A stretch of 64,000 nucleotides of DNA from Thermogemmatispora carboxidivorans (GCF_000702505.1 NZ_JNIM01000001.1:1674001-1738000); one strand, 5' to 3'. Shown: positions 1 through 9,673, numbered from the stretch's first letter. Notes: generated from the letters alone by a model not told the origin. Numbers and translations: made by a program.

Positions 1-19
1 ATGACGGATCTTGTCCCAT

Positions 20-48
20 ATTTTAAGGAGCGCTATCAGGCTTGTCAA
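20..48 (-). promoter_or_regulatory. Promoter, leftward, proximal
   Basis: On the minus strand TTGACA (43-48) is followed by a 17-base spacer and TAAAAT (20-25). This is close to the sigma70/SigA consensus and would start transcription near position 13, reading out of the window. Seen directly; activity is inferred. Confidence 0.55.
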
Positions 49-279
49 GCTAGAGGTTATGCTTCTGCCACCATATTATTACGCTCGCCTGCCTGCATTG
101 CTCACATGCGCGTAGAGCAGCTTCCCACCGTCAACTTGCTCCCTGTCTGGGCTGATGACCTGCCGGTGCTGCTGTGCTGCCTGCGGGGACCAGGCCGACA
201 GTGGTTCCTTGGCTGCTGGGTCAGGCTGGGAAACAGGCTGGTGAAGAAGGGAAAGCGGCCAGGCGAACAGACAGGGGCT

Positions 280-308
280 ATTATAAGGAGCAGCCGGGGC
301 AAGGTCAA
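280..308 (-). promoter_or_regulatory. Promoter, leftward, distal
   Basis: Minus-strand TTGACC (303-308), 17-base spacer, TATAAT (280-285). The start would be near 273 and give a leader of more than 270 nt before the left edge of the window. It shares a GCTCCT spacer end with the proximal promoter at 20-48. Confidence 0.6.
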
Positions 309-547
309 GGTGGGGGGAGAGCAATAAGAGAAAAGGGGGAAGAGCCTGGGGAGAGGAGCGCTCTGGCTCCTGCTCCGCCAGGCTCTGGCGGTCGAGGATT
401 CATCTCACTGACGGCCTGCTGGCTCAGCCGACGATGGCGTCTGGCTGGGGTGAGAGGCCAGGCCAGCTGAGTGAGCGATTGAGTGCTGCCTTGTGGTACC
501 AGCGCTACCGGGACGGGTCCGAGCCGATAGCGTCCTGATTGACGAGA

Positions 548-2266
548 CTAGTGCTGAGTGATATAGATCTGGGACCAGTAGTCGGGCGGAATCAGCTGCT
601 GAGGATTGTAGAAGAAGCCGTGGACATAGGTTTTGACCACGTAGGGAGCCTGCACCTGTTCCATCGGCAGCCAGGCCACGTCATTGACAAGCTGCTGCTC
701 GGCCTGGTTGTAGGACTGGTAGCGAGCTGGGCCGTTGGGCATGGCGTCGGCCTGCTCCATCAGCTTCTGGGTGGCCTGCTGCTGAGCGGCGTCGGGACTA
801 TGGTTCTGCCCGTAGTTCATGTTGTTGTTCGGCACGCCGGCGTCGAATTGCAGCGTCAGCCAGTCCTGCGGGTCGGGATAGTCCGCGATCCAGGCAATGC
901 CCCAGAATTGCAGACCATGTGGATTGTTGGTCGCGGCTACAATATCGTCCAGCAGCTTGTTGAAGTCCTCGGCGTGGACTTTGACCGTGATCCCAAGGAC
1001 CCTTTGCCACATCTGGGTCAGGGCTGTGGCCTCTCGATCCGAATCGGCGGAGCCGCTTGGGTAAGTCAGGGTGATCGGTGGAAGCTGGGAGACGCTGGTT
1101 AGCCCTTCATCTTTGAGGCCGGCCTCCAGATACTGCTTGGCCATTGTGGGATTCCCGGCGGTGCTGGTCGTGCCATCTGGCCCTTTGAGGTTCGAGTTGT
1201 AGCCTGGCATCCCTTTGGGCACGATATGGTTCGTGGCAATGTAGATGTCCTTCCAGACTGCGTGGACAATTTCATCCTTGTTGATAGCCAGAGCGAAGGC
1301 CCGGCGCATGTTGATGCTGTCGAAGGGCTTCACCAGGTAGTTCATGGTATAGTAGTTGATCCACAGCTGAGGGGCCAGGTGGAAGTCGTTCCCTTTCCGC
1401 GCCTGATCGACGTACGAGCTAGGCACGCCCGCTATATCAACCTGGCCGGCGCGGTAGGCTTGATAGGCGGTATCAACCTTCTGATAGAAGGGGAAGGTCA
1501 CCTTCTGCAACTGGGGCTTGGGGCCATAGTAGTAGGGATTGGGGACAAAGACAATCTGCTTGCTATGCTGGTACGATTGCACCTTGAAGGGGCCTGCGCC
1601 GCCGCCTTCGTCAAGATGGTCGGTCCAGCTCTTGCCGTATTTGTCGATCAACTTCTTTTCCACCACGTAGGAACAGGAATAGGTGAGCGCATCCAGGAAG
1701 TAAGCGGCCTTCTTTTTAATGGTAATGACCACCGTATTGGAGTCAGGGATCTGGATGCTGTCGCCAATGATGGTCTTGATCTTCCCCTTTTGCAGCAGGT
1801 CAGCGTCCTTGATCAGGGCCAGATAAATTGGGGCCGTGGTCGAGTGCTCTGCTGGCTGCAAGGCTCGATCGATGCTGTAGGCGACGTCAGCAGAGGTGAG
1901 GGGGGTACCATCGCTGAACCGCAAATTAGGCTTCAGATGGAAGGTCCAGGTCAGCCCATCCGCGGAGGTCTGCCATGAAGAGGCCAGCTGTGGCTGGATG
2001 ACCAGATTGTTGTCGAGCTGGACCAGGCCGGTGAAGACCATGTCAATGGCCTGAATCGAATAGAGGTCGGTCGAGAGGCCGGGGTCGAAGGTGGCGATAT
2101 CGTTGACTCCCGCTTCTGGGTAAACGAGGACTTGCTTACTGGCTGGGGCTTTCTGCGTCGAGGTCGTTTGTGTCCCACCGCCGCAGGCGGTCAGCAGGAA
2201 AACAAATAAGGAGAAGAGCGTGAGAGCTAGGCCGACTGGGTAGGTTCTCTTACGCAGTGCGGACAT
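548..2266 (-). CDS. ABC transporter solute-binding lipoprotein, family 5 (peptide/nickel type), copy 1
   Basis: 572-aa extracellular solute-binding protein of the SBP_bac_5 (OppA/DppA) family, expected to deliver peptides or similar solutes to an ABC importer on the outer face of the membrane. The N-terminus has a basic start, a hydrophobic stretch and a lipobox ending LLTAC at about residue 20, so it should be lipid-anchored. Family hallmarks are the LKPNLRFSDGTPLTSADVAYS segment region (about 105-125) and IADYPDPQDW near residue 455. I start at 2266 (MSALRKR) because AGGAG lies just upstream; a longer frame to 2371 adds 35 residues that do not resemble a signal peptide. It is followed upstream by two paralogs on the same strand. 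No permease or ATPase gene is adjacent, so the substrate cannot be read from context. Confidence 0.9.
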   Translation of the reverse strand: MSALRKRTYPVGLALTLFSLFVFLLTACGGGTQTTSTQKAPASKQVLVYPEAGVNDIATFDPGLSTDLYSIQAIDMVFTGLVQLDNNLVIQPQLASSWQTSADGLTWTFHLKPNLRFSDGTPLTSADVAYSIDRALQPAEHSTTAPIYLALIKDADLLQKGKIKTIIGDSIQIPDSNTVVITIKKKAAYFLDALTYSCSYVVEKKLIDKYGKSWTDHLDEGGGAGPFKVQSYQHSKQIVFVPNPYYYGPKPQLQKVTFPFYQKVDTAYQAYRAGQVDIAGVPSSYVDQARKGNDFHLAPQLWINYYTMNYLVKPFDSINMRRAFALAINKDEIVHAVWKDIYIATNHIVPKGMPGYNSNLKGPDGTTSTAGNPTMAKQYLEAGLKDEGLTSVSQLPPITLTYPSGSADSDREATALTQMWQRVLGITVKVHAEDFNKLLDDIVAATNNPHGLQFWGIAWIADYPDPQDWLTLQFDAGVPNNNMNYGQNHSPDAAQQQATQKLMEQADAMPNGPARYQSYNQAEQQLVNDVAWLPMEQVQAPYVVKTYVHGFFYNPQQLIPPDYWSQIYITQH

Positions 2267-2811
2267 GGATCGTGCTCCTAACCATAAGGTGAACGCTAGC
2301 CACGGCAGCAGAGCCGACGCGAGCCAGGCTTGCTGGTGGCTGCTCAGCCAACGTTCCAGTTCCCTCCACATCCCTTTTCCGGGCAGGGACTGCAGAGGGA
2401 GTGCTAACCGATCCAGAAGACAGGATACGTGCGGTGTTGGTGGAAAAACACGGCACGCGAAGAGAACAGTCCCTTGCTCAGGGCCGGACGGCGGGGCCGT
2501 CCTGGTATTGGTTGCGCTGGCACCCCTGATCAGCTGAATCGCCGTGGAAATAGGCGAGTTTCAACCCTGTTCAGGTTCAAGGCATTATTACTTACGTCTT
2601 CTTAGCGGCTGATCTCTCAGGCTCTCCGGCGGGAATGGGAGACGGAAGGCCAGCGCCGGGCAGGCGGAGGAGGGCAGGGAAGCTGGAGGTAGGATCTGAC
2701 GAAAGCAGGCGCAGCCAGAGCGCTGCAGCGACTGTCTATGAGCTGGTCGACGGCTACTATCTGGCGCTCGCTGGCTGTGCTGCTTTCGTCAGGCCGTGGG
2801 TAGGCTTTACC
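2267..2811. other. Intergenic region with a possible leader RNA
   Basis: No gene is supported here. On the minus strand, between 2640 and 2540, the sequence contains a CTGAGA core and a TTGAACCTGA core that resemble pieces of the TPP riboswitch, but the rest of that fold is not visible. The region is 5' of solute-binding protein copy 1 and 3' of copy 2. No convincing promoter pair was found. Confidence 0.3.
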
Positions 2812-4530
2812 TTAGTGGACGCTGATATAGATCTGAGACCAGGCGTCGGGAGGTACCTGCAGCTGAGCGTTGAGCACGAAGCCCTGTACGTAGGGCTTCA
2901 GGACATAGGCGCTGCGCACCTGGGTGATAGGCAGCCAGGCCACATCGTTGACAAGCTGCTGCTCGGCGTTCTGGTACGCCTGCAGGCGCGCATTGGAGTC
3001 CGGCAAGGTATCGGCAACCTCTAACAATTTCTGGGTGGCCTGTTGCTGCAGGCGATCGGACGCATTATTCTGACCGTAGTTCACCTGATTGTAGGGAGAG
3101 CCGGCATCGAACTGGAGCGTTGTCCAGTCCTGGGGGTCGGGGTAGTCGGCCACCCAACCGATGGCCCACATTTGCAGGCCGTGAGGATTGCCGGCGGTGT
3201 TGGAAAGCTCATCCAGCATCTTATTGAAATCGATGGCCTCACCCCTGACAGTCACTCCCAGGACGTTCTGCCACATCTGAATGGCTGCCGTAATCTCATT
3301 CGCCTGGTCCTGGTTGCCAGAAGGATAGGTGATCGTGATTGGCGGAAGCTGGGAGGCGCTGGTGAGACCCTCGTCCTGCAGGCCCTTCTGGAGATATTGG
3401 CGTGCCAGCTGCCCATTCCCGCGGGTGTTGACCGTGTTATCTGGGCCGCGCAGGTTCGGATTGTAGCCCGGCATCCCCAGGGGAATAATATGGTTGGTCG
3501 GGATCGGCACATCTTTCCAGATGGCGTGTGCCAGTTCGTCCTTGTTCAGGGCGAGGGCGAAGGCGCGCCGTATATTGATGCTGTCGAAAGGTTTGACCAG
3601 GTAGTTCATCCCATAGTATCTGATCCACAGCTGGGGAATCAGGTGGAACTCCGGCTGATTGCGGACACGAGCAACCTGCTGGCTGGGCACAATCGCAAAG
3701 TCGACCTGACCTGCTTGATAGGCCTTATAGGCGGTGTCGGTCTCTCGATAGAAAGGAAAGATCACCTGCTGCAGCTGGGGCTTGGGGCCGTAGTAATTGG
3801 AGTTGGGAACGAAGACAATGCGCTTGTTGTGTGTGTATTCCTGGACTTTAAAGGGGCCGGCCCCACCGCCTTCCTGGAGGTGATCGGTCCACTTCGTGCC
3901 GTACTTATCGATGAGCTTCTTCTCGACTACATAGGAGCAAGGGTAAGTCAAGGCATTGAGGAAATAGGTGGCCTTCTGGCGTGCCAGGATGACGACCGTC
4001 TGGGGGTCGGGCGTGAGCACGCTATCGCCGATGATCGTGCGAATCTGCCCCTTGACGAGGCGATCGGCATCCTTGATAAGGCCCAAATAGGTTGGGGCTG
4101 TGGACGAATGTTGAGCGGGCTGCAGGGCGCGATCCAGGCTGTAGGCAACATCCATTGAGGTCAATGGCGTACCGTCGCTGAACTTCAGGTTGGGTTTCAG
4201 GTGGAAGGTCCAGGTCAGGCCATTGGGCGAGACCGTCCACGAGCTGGCCAGCTGAGGACGAACGACCAGGTCCTTGTCTAGTGACACCAGGCCCGTGAAG
4301 ACCATCTGGATCGCCGTCGTCGATGGTACATCGAGAGTCAACGCGGGGTCAAAGGTTGACAGGTCCTGAATCCCGCGCTCTGGCTCGACGAAGACCTGCT
4401 GGCTAAGAGGGGCTTTGCGGGCGGAGGTCGTATTACCGGAGTTGCCTCCTCCACAGGCGCCCAGCAGGATGACCAGAAGAGAGAGCAGCGCTACGAAACC
4501 TGCTGTGCTCATACGTTGCTGGGTAGACAT
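2812..4530 (-). CDS. ABC transporter solute-binding lipoprotein, family 5, copy 2
   Basis: 572 aa, the same length as copy 1 and clearly paralogous along its whole length (shared blocks include LKPNLKFSDGTPLTS, LTYPCSYVVEKKLIDKYG and VADYPDPQDW). Signal sequence with lipobox ending LLGAC near residue 25, followed by GGGN and a Thr/Ser-rich linker. The start at 4530 (MSTQQR) is preferred over 4545 because GGAG lies about nine bases upstream, while 4545 has no ribosome binding site. Role as for the family: capture of peptides or other solutes outside the cell. Divergence from copies 1 and 3 is substantial in DNA, so this is an old duplication. Confidence 0.9.
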   Translation of the reverse strand: MSTQQRMSTAGFVALLSLLVILLGACGGGNSGNTTSARKAPLSQQVFVEPERGIQDLSTFDPALTLDVPSTTAIQMVFTGLVSLDKDLVVRPQLASSWTVSPNGLTWTFHLKPNLKFSDGTPLTSMDVAYSLDRALQPAQHSSTAPTYLGLIKDADRLVKGQIRTIIGDSVLTPDPQTVVILARQKATYFLNALTYPCSYVVEKKLIDKYGTKWTDHLQEGGGAGPFKVQEYTHNKRIVFVPNSNYYGPKPQLQQVIFPFYRETDTAYKAYQAGQVDFAIVPSQQVARVRNQPEFHLIPQLWIRYYGMNYLVKPFDSINIRRAFALALNKDELAHAIWKDVPIPTNHIIPLGMPGYNPNLRGPDNTVNTRGNGQLARQYLQKGLQDEGLTSASQLPPITITYPSGNQDQANEITAAIQMWQNVLGVTVRGEAIDFNKMLDELSNTAGNPHGLQMWAIGWVADYPDPQDWTTLQFDAGSPYNQVNYGQNNASDRLQQQATQKLLEVADTLPDSNARLQAYQNAEQQLVNDVAWLPITQVRSAYVLKPYVQGFVLNAQLQVPPDAWSQIYISVH

Positions 4531-5023
4531 AAGGAGCTTCTCCATCGCTGCTTAAAGCAAGCTGCCATATTGTTGGCTAGAGATCATTGCTTGTTGATGT
4601 GGATAGCTATGCCGCCAGCCGGGCAGTAGACGGTCCCCTGACGTCGCCCGGTCTCGCGATGCTCTCCCTGTGGGCGGCCTGGCTAGCTGGCTGTGGCTTT
4701 GGGCGGTGACGGGCGTCAGCACCCAACGAGAGCACCGCGCTGCCGGCGTAGAGCTTGCTCTGGGCTGGTGGATCGTTGGGATGGCAAGCGGCATCCGAAG
4801 TCTGGCACCACCGTCGCTGTTATCATACGGGACCCCTCTGCCGGGAGCAAGCAAAGAGACAGCGAGTAGGAAAGGAGGACCACCTCAAAGGAATAAGGAA
4901 AGGGGCAAAGCCAGCAGGCTTGCCCCTTCCCGAGAAGAGTCGCTCCGCGAGCCTCTTCTGTTTCTGGTCTCTGTCGTCCTTCTCTCCTTCGGCTAGCGTG
5001 AGGAGAGCCTGGCCCTGCTATGG
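4531..5023. other. Intergenic stretch between solute-binding genes
   Basis: Apart from the terminator hairpin at 4900-4928 I see no gene. A weak minus-strand promoter-like TATGAT near 4815-4820 with TTGCTC 17 bases upstream might serve copy 2. Confidence 0.3.
4900..4928 (-). terminator. Probable terminator after solute-binding copy 3
   Basis: AAGGGGCA and TGCCCCTT arms plus inner AGCC/GGCT with one bulged base and an AGCA loop, about 95 bases beyond the stop of the gene at 5024-6766. On the minus strand it is followed by a pyrimidine-rich TTTCCTTATTCC tail. Confidence 0.5.
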
Positions 5024-6766
5024 TCAGGACTGATTTTCGACAACGTAGATGTTCGCCCAGTCATCGGGCGGCACCAGATTCATCCCGTTGTCCTTGAAGC
5101 CAACGATCAGCGGGTTGCGCAGAAAGACCGCATTCACCTGCTCCAATGGTAGCCAGGCGACATCATTGACGAGCTGTTGCTCGGCCTCCTGGTAAAGGCG
5201 CAGGCGGGTGGCCGTATCCAGCGTGCCATCGGCCTGCTGTAGCTTCTTTTGGACCAGCTGCTGCATCGCTGCGTCGTTGCTGACGTTCTGGCCGTAGTTC
5301 ATATTATTGTTAGGGACTCCCTGACCGAACTGGGCCGAGAGCCAATCCTGCGGATCAGGGTACTCAGCGACCCAGGCCAGACCCCACATCTGGAGACCGT
5401 TGGGGTTGTTCGTGGCTGCCGTCACGCGGCTCAGCAGCGTATTATAGTCGACGGGATCGGCTGTAACAGTTGCCCCCAGATTCTGACGCCACATCTCGAT
5501 CAGAGCCTTGGCCTCCTGATCCAGGCTATTCAGCCCTGTAGCATAGGTGAGCTTGATAGGCGGCAAACTTGACAGGTGCTCTTCCTGCAGGCCCTGAGCC
5601 AGCAGCTGGCGGGCCTTCGCTGGATTGCCGGTCAGATTTTGGGTGCCGTCGGGGCCGGTCAGTCTGGCGTTATAGCCAGGCATACCTTGGGGCACGATAT
5701 GGTTCGTCGGCAGCACCGTGCCTTTCCAGACCTGTTCGGTAATGGTCACCTTATTAATCGCCAGGGCGAAAGCCTGACGGATATGGATGTTATCGAAGGG
5801 CTTCACCAGATAGTTCATGGTATAGTAGTTAATCCATAGCTGAGGGACCTGGTGGAAGTCCGCGCGCTTCTTGTCGCTGGCGTAGCTGGCCAGAGGAACG
5901 CTGGTCAGATCCACCTGGCCACTCTGGTAGGCATGATAAGCGTCACTCGCCTGACGATAGAAAGAAAAGACGATGCGGCTCAGCTGGGGCTTAGCGCCAT
6001 AGTAGTGTGCATTAGGCACAAAATCGATTTCCTGACCGTGGACATAACGGGCCACTTTGAAAGGGCCAGCCCCCCCACCTTCCGACAGATGATCGCTGAA
6101 GCTCCCATGATATTTTTCGACCAGACTCCGCTCAACCACGAAAGCGCAGGGATTAGTGAGCATGGTCAGAAAATAGGGAGCTTTTTGGCGCGTGATCAAG
6201 ACAACCGTCTGCTTATCTCGTACCAGGATACTATCGTTAAGCAAGGTTGAGATAGTGCCAGCTAAGAGCTTATCAGCATCGCGCAAGAGCGCCAGGTAAA
6301 GGGGGGCAGTTGTCGAGCGCGTTGACGGTTGTAGCGCGCGATCAAGGCTGTAAGCCACATCTTGAGCAGTCAGCGGGGTACCATCGCTAAACTTCAGGTT
6401 TGGCTTCAGGTGAAAGGTCCAGCTCAGACCATCGCTAGAGACGCTCCAAGAGCTGGCGAGCTGGGGACGGATCTGGAGCTGATCATCAAGCTGGACCAGT
6501 CCGGTAAAGACCAGCTCGACGGCGCGGATCGCCGAAGGGTCGGTGACTAAGGCTGGATCGAGCGTCGTGTAGTCGGCAAGGCCAATCTGCGGCTCGCGAT
6601 AAACCTGCTTGCTGGCCGGAGCTTTCACAAGATGGGGCTGGCGGCTGCCAATCTGGCAGGAGGCCAGCGTGAGCATGACAGCCAGCAGAGAGACTACCGC
6701 GGCCAGGCTTCGCTGAAGGTACCTGGTCTTCTTCTTCTTCTTCTGTTGATCGATCTGACTCATCAT
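5024..6766 (-). CDS. ABC transporter solute-binding lipoprotein, family 5, copy 3
   Basis: 580-aa SBP_bac_5 protein, paralog of the two downstream genes. The N-terminus is very basic (five Lys in a row at about 9-13), followed by a hydrophobic segment and a lipobox ending TLASC near residue 37. The family blocks LKPNLKFSDGTPLTAQDVA (about 120-138) and VAEYPDPQDW (about 465) are intact. I start at the first of two adjacent ATG codons (6766) because AGGAG is ten bases upstream; an alternative start further out at 6796 would place that Shine-Dalgarno inside the gene. Being first in the tandem on the minus strand, it has its own terminator-like hairpin (4900-4928), so the three genes are probably separate units. 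Confidence 0.9.
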   Translation of the reverse strand: MMSQIDQQKKKKKTRYLQRSLAAVVSLLAVMLTLASCQIGSRQPHLVKAPASKQVYREPQIGLADYTTLDPALVTDPSAIRAVELVFTGLVQLDDQLQIRPQLASSWSVSSDGLSWTFHLKPNLKFSDGTPLTAQDVAYSLDRALQPSTRSTTAPLYLALLRDADKLLAGTISTLLNDSILVRDKQTVVLITRQKAPYFLTMLTNPCAFVVERSLVEKYHGSFSDHLSEGGGAGPFKVARYVHGQEIDFVPNAHYYGAKPQLSRIVFSFYRQASDAYHAYQSGQVDLTSVPLASYASDKKRADFHQVPQLWINYYTMNYLVKPFDNIHIRQAFALAINKVTITEQVWKGTVLPTNHIVPQGMPGYNARLTGPDGTQNLTGNPAKARQLLAQGLQEEHLSSLPPIKLTYATGLNSLDQEAKALIEMWRQNLGATVTADPVDYNTLLSRVTAATNNPNGLQMWGLAWVAEYPDPQDWLSAQFGQGVPNNNMNYGQNVSNDAAMQQLVQKKLQQADGTLDTATRLRLYQEAEQQLVNDVAWLPLEQVNAVFLRNPLIVGFKDNGMNLVPPDDWANIYVVENQS

Positions 6767-7131
6767 TGTATGTATGCTCCTGCAAAATCCTCGCACCGAA
6801 GGCTACCCAAGTAAAGAACGCGGAACGGTGGGAGAAGCGTCGCCGGGCGTGGGCTGGTCTGCCATAATGGCAGCCACTGTCTCTGCTTTCCAGGAAAGAG
6901 AGGCAGAGGGGGAGTGTCAGGAGTCTACAATGCAAACAGAGGCAAAAAGCCGGGACCCAGAGCGGTACTGCTCGGCTCACCTTCATCTGTCTTCATCTGC
7001 CTGTCCCATCCGCCATGCCAACCGTGCAGATACCACCGTTGGAGTCCCGGCTTCTCGCTTTGCAGATCGCGCCCCTGTCTCCTGGGGGGGGCTATGCGAC
7101 CCCCATCTGCTCTATGGCTCTCGCCTCTCCC
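6767..7131. other. Intergenic stretch, nothing supported
   Basis: The 365 bases hold several short open frames in both strands without domains or ribosome binding sites. No promoter with two good boxes and no strong hairpin was found. Confidence 0.3.
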
Positions 7132-8559
7132 CTAGAGCGCTGAGGCCAGCGTATTACGTGGAGCCAGGGCTGAGGCCCGCAACGCAGCGCGCAGGAAGAC
7201 GCTCAGGTCGGCCTCTGTCAGATCGCGAGGCCAGCCCATGAACTCCTCGCCGGCTGCCTGCACAATTTGCAAGGTATGGCCTTGATCAGCGCCTGCATCC
7301 GCTTGGGCAGCGACCAGACCAATCGTGGCGAAGAGCGGCTTGGGCTCGTAGCCGAGATCAAGGTAACGGCGAGCAGCCAGATAGGCCCCTTCAAGATCGC
7401 GGGCCTCCAGCTCGCCCTGGAGCGTCTCCAGCAAAGCAGGAGCCAGCAAACCGCCGCCGACATGGACGTGATGAGTGCTCTGATGGAGCTGGCCGCTGGC
7501 CAATCCCAGATGTTTGCGCAGCTCGTTGACGAAGACCGCCGCAGTAAAGAGCAGGGGAGTCACCTCGATATCCTGGACCTCAGCAAAGGCCAGGCGCACG
7601 GCGGCGGCGTACAGAAGACCGTGGGCTGCCTGAATGAAGGCCGTCCGATCCTCATCGCCGATCTGGTTCAGGATGTCGGCAGCAGCGAGAGCAATGGCCG
7701 AGCCAACTGCGCGCCGCGAAGCCTCGCCCTGAATCAGCGCCTCGTGGATGGCCTGGCAAACCTGAACTGGCCCGGCATCGCTCAGCAGCAGCGCGCGCAG
7801 AGGAAGAGCACGCTCATTCTTGGGTGGCGAGATGCGCCGACGGATTATCTCGAAATCCCCTTGATGCTGGGCAATGAAGTCACGCACCGTCCCGATCCAG
7901 GCCGGTTCCTCGCTGCGGACAGGTAGGCGAGGAGCGAGCCAATGAATAATATTGGGGGCCCGATCTCCCCACTCCACTGGATCGAGTAACTGATAGCCAC
8001 GCACGGCGAACATCAGCGGATGACCGGCCTGGTGGAAAGTCATGGCCAGCCCCTCATAGGTGCGAGCCTGCAGCGTGCGATAGTCGGCGCCTGTGGCATA
8101 GAGACCAAAGAGGAGGCGCTCAGCCAGCTCGGCCTGGTTCTGATAGATAGCCTCACGCATCAAAGCACCGACACTCTTCCCCTCGGGGAGCTCACTGGGA
8201 TAGTAAGGCCGCGGATAGTTCGGCTGCTTACTGCGCCCCTCACGTACGGCTGCACTGGCCGCGCAGAGAGCCTGGACCAGCAGGGGCAAGGGACGCAAAC
8301 GATTCTCCACGCTCTCGCCTACCAGATGATCGTAGGCGTGGAGCCAGCGGCTCAAGACGCTTGCGGCTGTCAGCGTCAAAATCACGTGCCCTTCGGGGTC
8401 GCCATGAGCGGCGATCATCCCGACGCGCCCGATCAACACATCGATATCTGCCTTGCCGTGAACCAACTCCCGGGTCAGGCTGGCCAGGCGCGGCGCATCA
8501 GCCGCTGCCGCGGCCTCGACCAGCTCCGAGAGATCAACCCTCATGCCGACTGATGCCAT
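7132..8559 (-). CDS. Conserved-looking hypothetical protein, 475 aa
   Basis: I do not recognise this protein. It has no signal peptide and no membrane segment and reads as mostly helical, Ala/Leu-rich. His residues cluster in an AAHGDPEGH segment around residues 50-58 and an HHVHVGGG segment around 365, which could bind a metal or cofactor, but this is only a suggestion. ATG at 8559 is preceded by GGAG seven bases upstream, so the start is good. The neighbours (258-aa unknown, TPR protein) are on the same strand but separated by about 180 bases each, so an operon is uncertain. Confidence 0.7.
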   Translation of the reverse strand: MASVGMRVDLSELVEAAAAADAPRLASLTRELVHGKADIDVLIGRVGMIAAHGDPEGHVILTLTAASVLSRWLHAYDHLVGESVENRLRPLPLLVQALCAASAAVREGRSKQPNYPRPYYPSELPEGKSVGALMREAIYQNQAELAERLLFGLYATGADYRTLQARTYEGLAMTFHQAGHPLMFAVRGYQLLDPVEWGDRAPNIIHWLAPRLPVRSEEPAWIGTVRDFIAQHQGDFEIIRRRISPPKNERALPLRALLLSDAGPVQVCQAIHEALIQGEASRRAVGSAIALAAADILNQIGDEDRTAFIQAAHGLLYAAAVRLAFAEVQDIEVTPLLFTAAVFVNELRKHLGLASGQLHQSTHHVHVGGGLLAPALLETLQGELEARDLEGAYLAARRYLDLGYEPKPLFATIGLVAAQADAGADQGHTLQIVQAAGEEFMGWPRDLTEADLSVFLRAALRASALAPRNTLASAL

Positions 8560-8740
8560 AAAATATCTCCATTATCTTTACGTATTTTATCATCTCGTAA
8601 TCAAGCGAAAAGTGCAGGAGAGAGAGAGGCGAAGCCACAGAGGGAGGAGACGGATCAGCAGCTGACCGTTGACTCTGCGGCGCTGGGGGCACTGGCACAC
8701 AGGCTGGAAATGCCTGGGGCGGAAGAGAGATAGGCGCACG

Positions 8741-9517
8741 TCAAGCAGATTGTTGCAGCTCGCGGATCGCCTGTTCGATGCGTGGGATGTCCGCGTATTC
8801 CTCATCGAGAAGCTTATAAGCCCGTTCCAGGTAGAGCTCGGCGATGCGAGCGGAGTGCTTGCCTGCATCGCAAGCTGCAGTGATCAGGGCATTTCCTTTA
8901 TACTTCTCGGGGAGGAATCGGGCGATACGCTGCATCTTCTGCTGTGTTTCCTGCAGGAGATGCGAGTCATGGCCCTCGAGGGCGTAGCGAGCGACCCCGA
9001 CCAGTTTTCCCAGCTCTGCCAGGCGCTGACGGTCAGTCATTGTTTGGAAGAGCAGCTCCTCGGGGTCCAGGTCATCCAGGGCTGGCAGCTCGTCCTGGGC
9101 GGAGGGGCGGCTGGCGACCTGTTCGAAAGAAGTGCTGTAGTTCAGATAGAGCTGACCGTACTCCTGGCAGGCCTGAGCTGCCAACTGCATTTTTGCCGCT
9201 TCGTCACGCGGATGAATAGCCCCCAGTTCGCAGAGGTCGTCATCACGGTAGCGGGCCAGGACCTGCAGATAATCGAGGCCTTTCCCCCCCTCCAGCTCCT
9301 CCAGCATCGGGGGGATTGGCATCACCTGCACATTGGGCTCATCCATTGGCAGGTGGGCGGCCAGGATCGAGGGCAGGTATCTGGCCAGTGACAGCGGGAG
9401 AGGCGGCACCACACAGTAGGTATAGAAGATGCGCCGCTCATCCTCGCTGCTGTGGGCGAAAAAGATCGCATGTCCCTTGGGTGCCTGGGGGTCACCACGC
9501 AAGAAGCGCAAATCCAT
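8741..9517 (-). CDS. Hypothetical protein, 258 aa
   Basis: No family recognised. The protein starts MDLRFLRGDPQAPKGHAI, is acidic overall and ends in a long helix-prone region (about residues 165-256) rich in Glu/Leu/Arg. No signal peptide or membrane segment. The start at 9517 is supported by GGGAGGAG immediately upstream. It lies 180 bases beyond the 475-aa unknown gene and about 180 bases from the TPR gene; all three are co-directional. Confidence 0.7.
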   Translation of the reverse strand: MDLRFLRGDPQAPKGHAIFFAHSSEDERRIFYTYCVVPPLPLSLARYLPSILAAHLPMDEPNVQVMPIPPMLEELEGGKGLDYLQVLARYRDDDLCELGAIHPRDEAAKMQLAAQACQEYGQLYLNYSTSFEQVASRPSAQDELPALDDLDPEELLFQTMTDRQRLAELGKLVGVARYALEGHDSHLLQETQQKMQRIARFLPEKYKGNALITAACDAGKHSARIAELYLERAYKLLDEEYADIPRIEQAIRELQQSA

Positions 9518-9639
9518 AGTCTCCTCCCGTTGCTCGTGGCCTGTTCGACTCTTGTCTTGCTAGCTAGATAATAAGGTGTTTGGAGCCTACTGGCAAGGTA
9601 TCAAGCCTGGCCTCTCATCTATGTCCAGTTTTCAGCTAG

Positions 9640-9673
9640 CGCCAAGCCGGTGAAGCCTGGTCCCGGCTTGGCG
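9640..9673 (-). terminator. Strong hairpin after the TPR gene
   Basis: Eleven-base perfect inverted repeat CGCCAAGCCGG / CCGGCTTGGCG with a 12-base loop, 25 bases beyond the stop at 9698. No U-tract follows on either strand. Confidence 0.5.

Larger units (their letters stand above)
1..547. other. Intergenic stretch, no supported gene
   Basis: An open frame covers the first 327 bases of the plus strand, but it has no recognisable domain, is rich in Gly/Arg from skewed composition, and lies over two good minus-strand promoters (20-48 and 280-308), so I do not call it a gene. The stretch appears to be the 5' leader and promoter region of a minus-strand gene located beyond the left edge. At 498-534 an imperfect inverted repeat follows the stop of the first solute-binding protein; it lacks a U-tract. 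Confidence 0.5.

Noticed and set aside
1..327. 108-codon plus-strand frame
   Set aside because: No domain, odd composition, and it lies over two good minus-strand promoters.
2560..2640. tRNA-like GGTTCAAGGC in the solute-binding leader
   Set aside because: No acceptor or anticodon stem can be formed around it.
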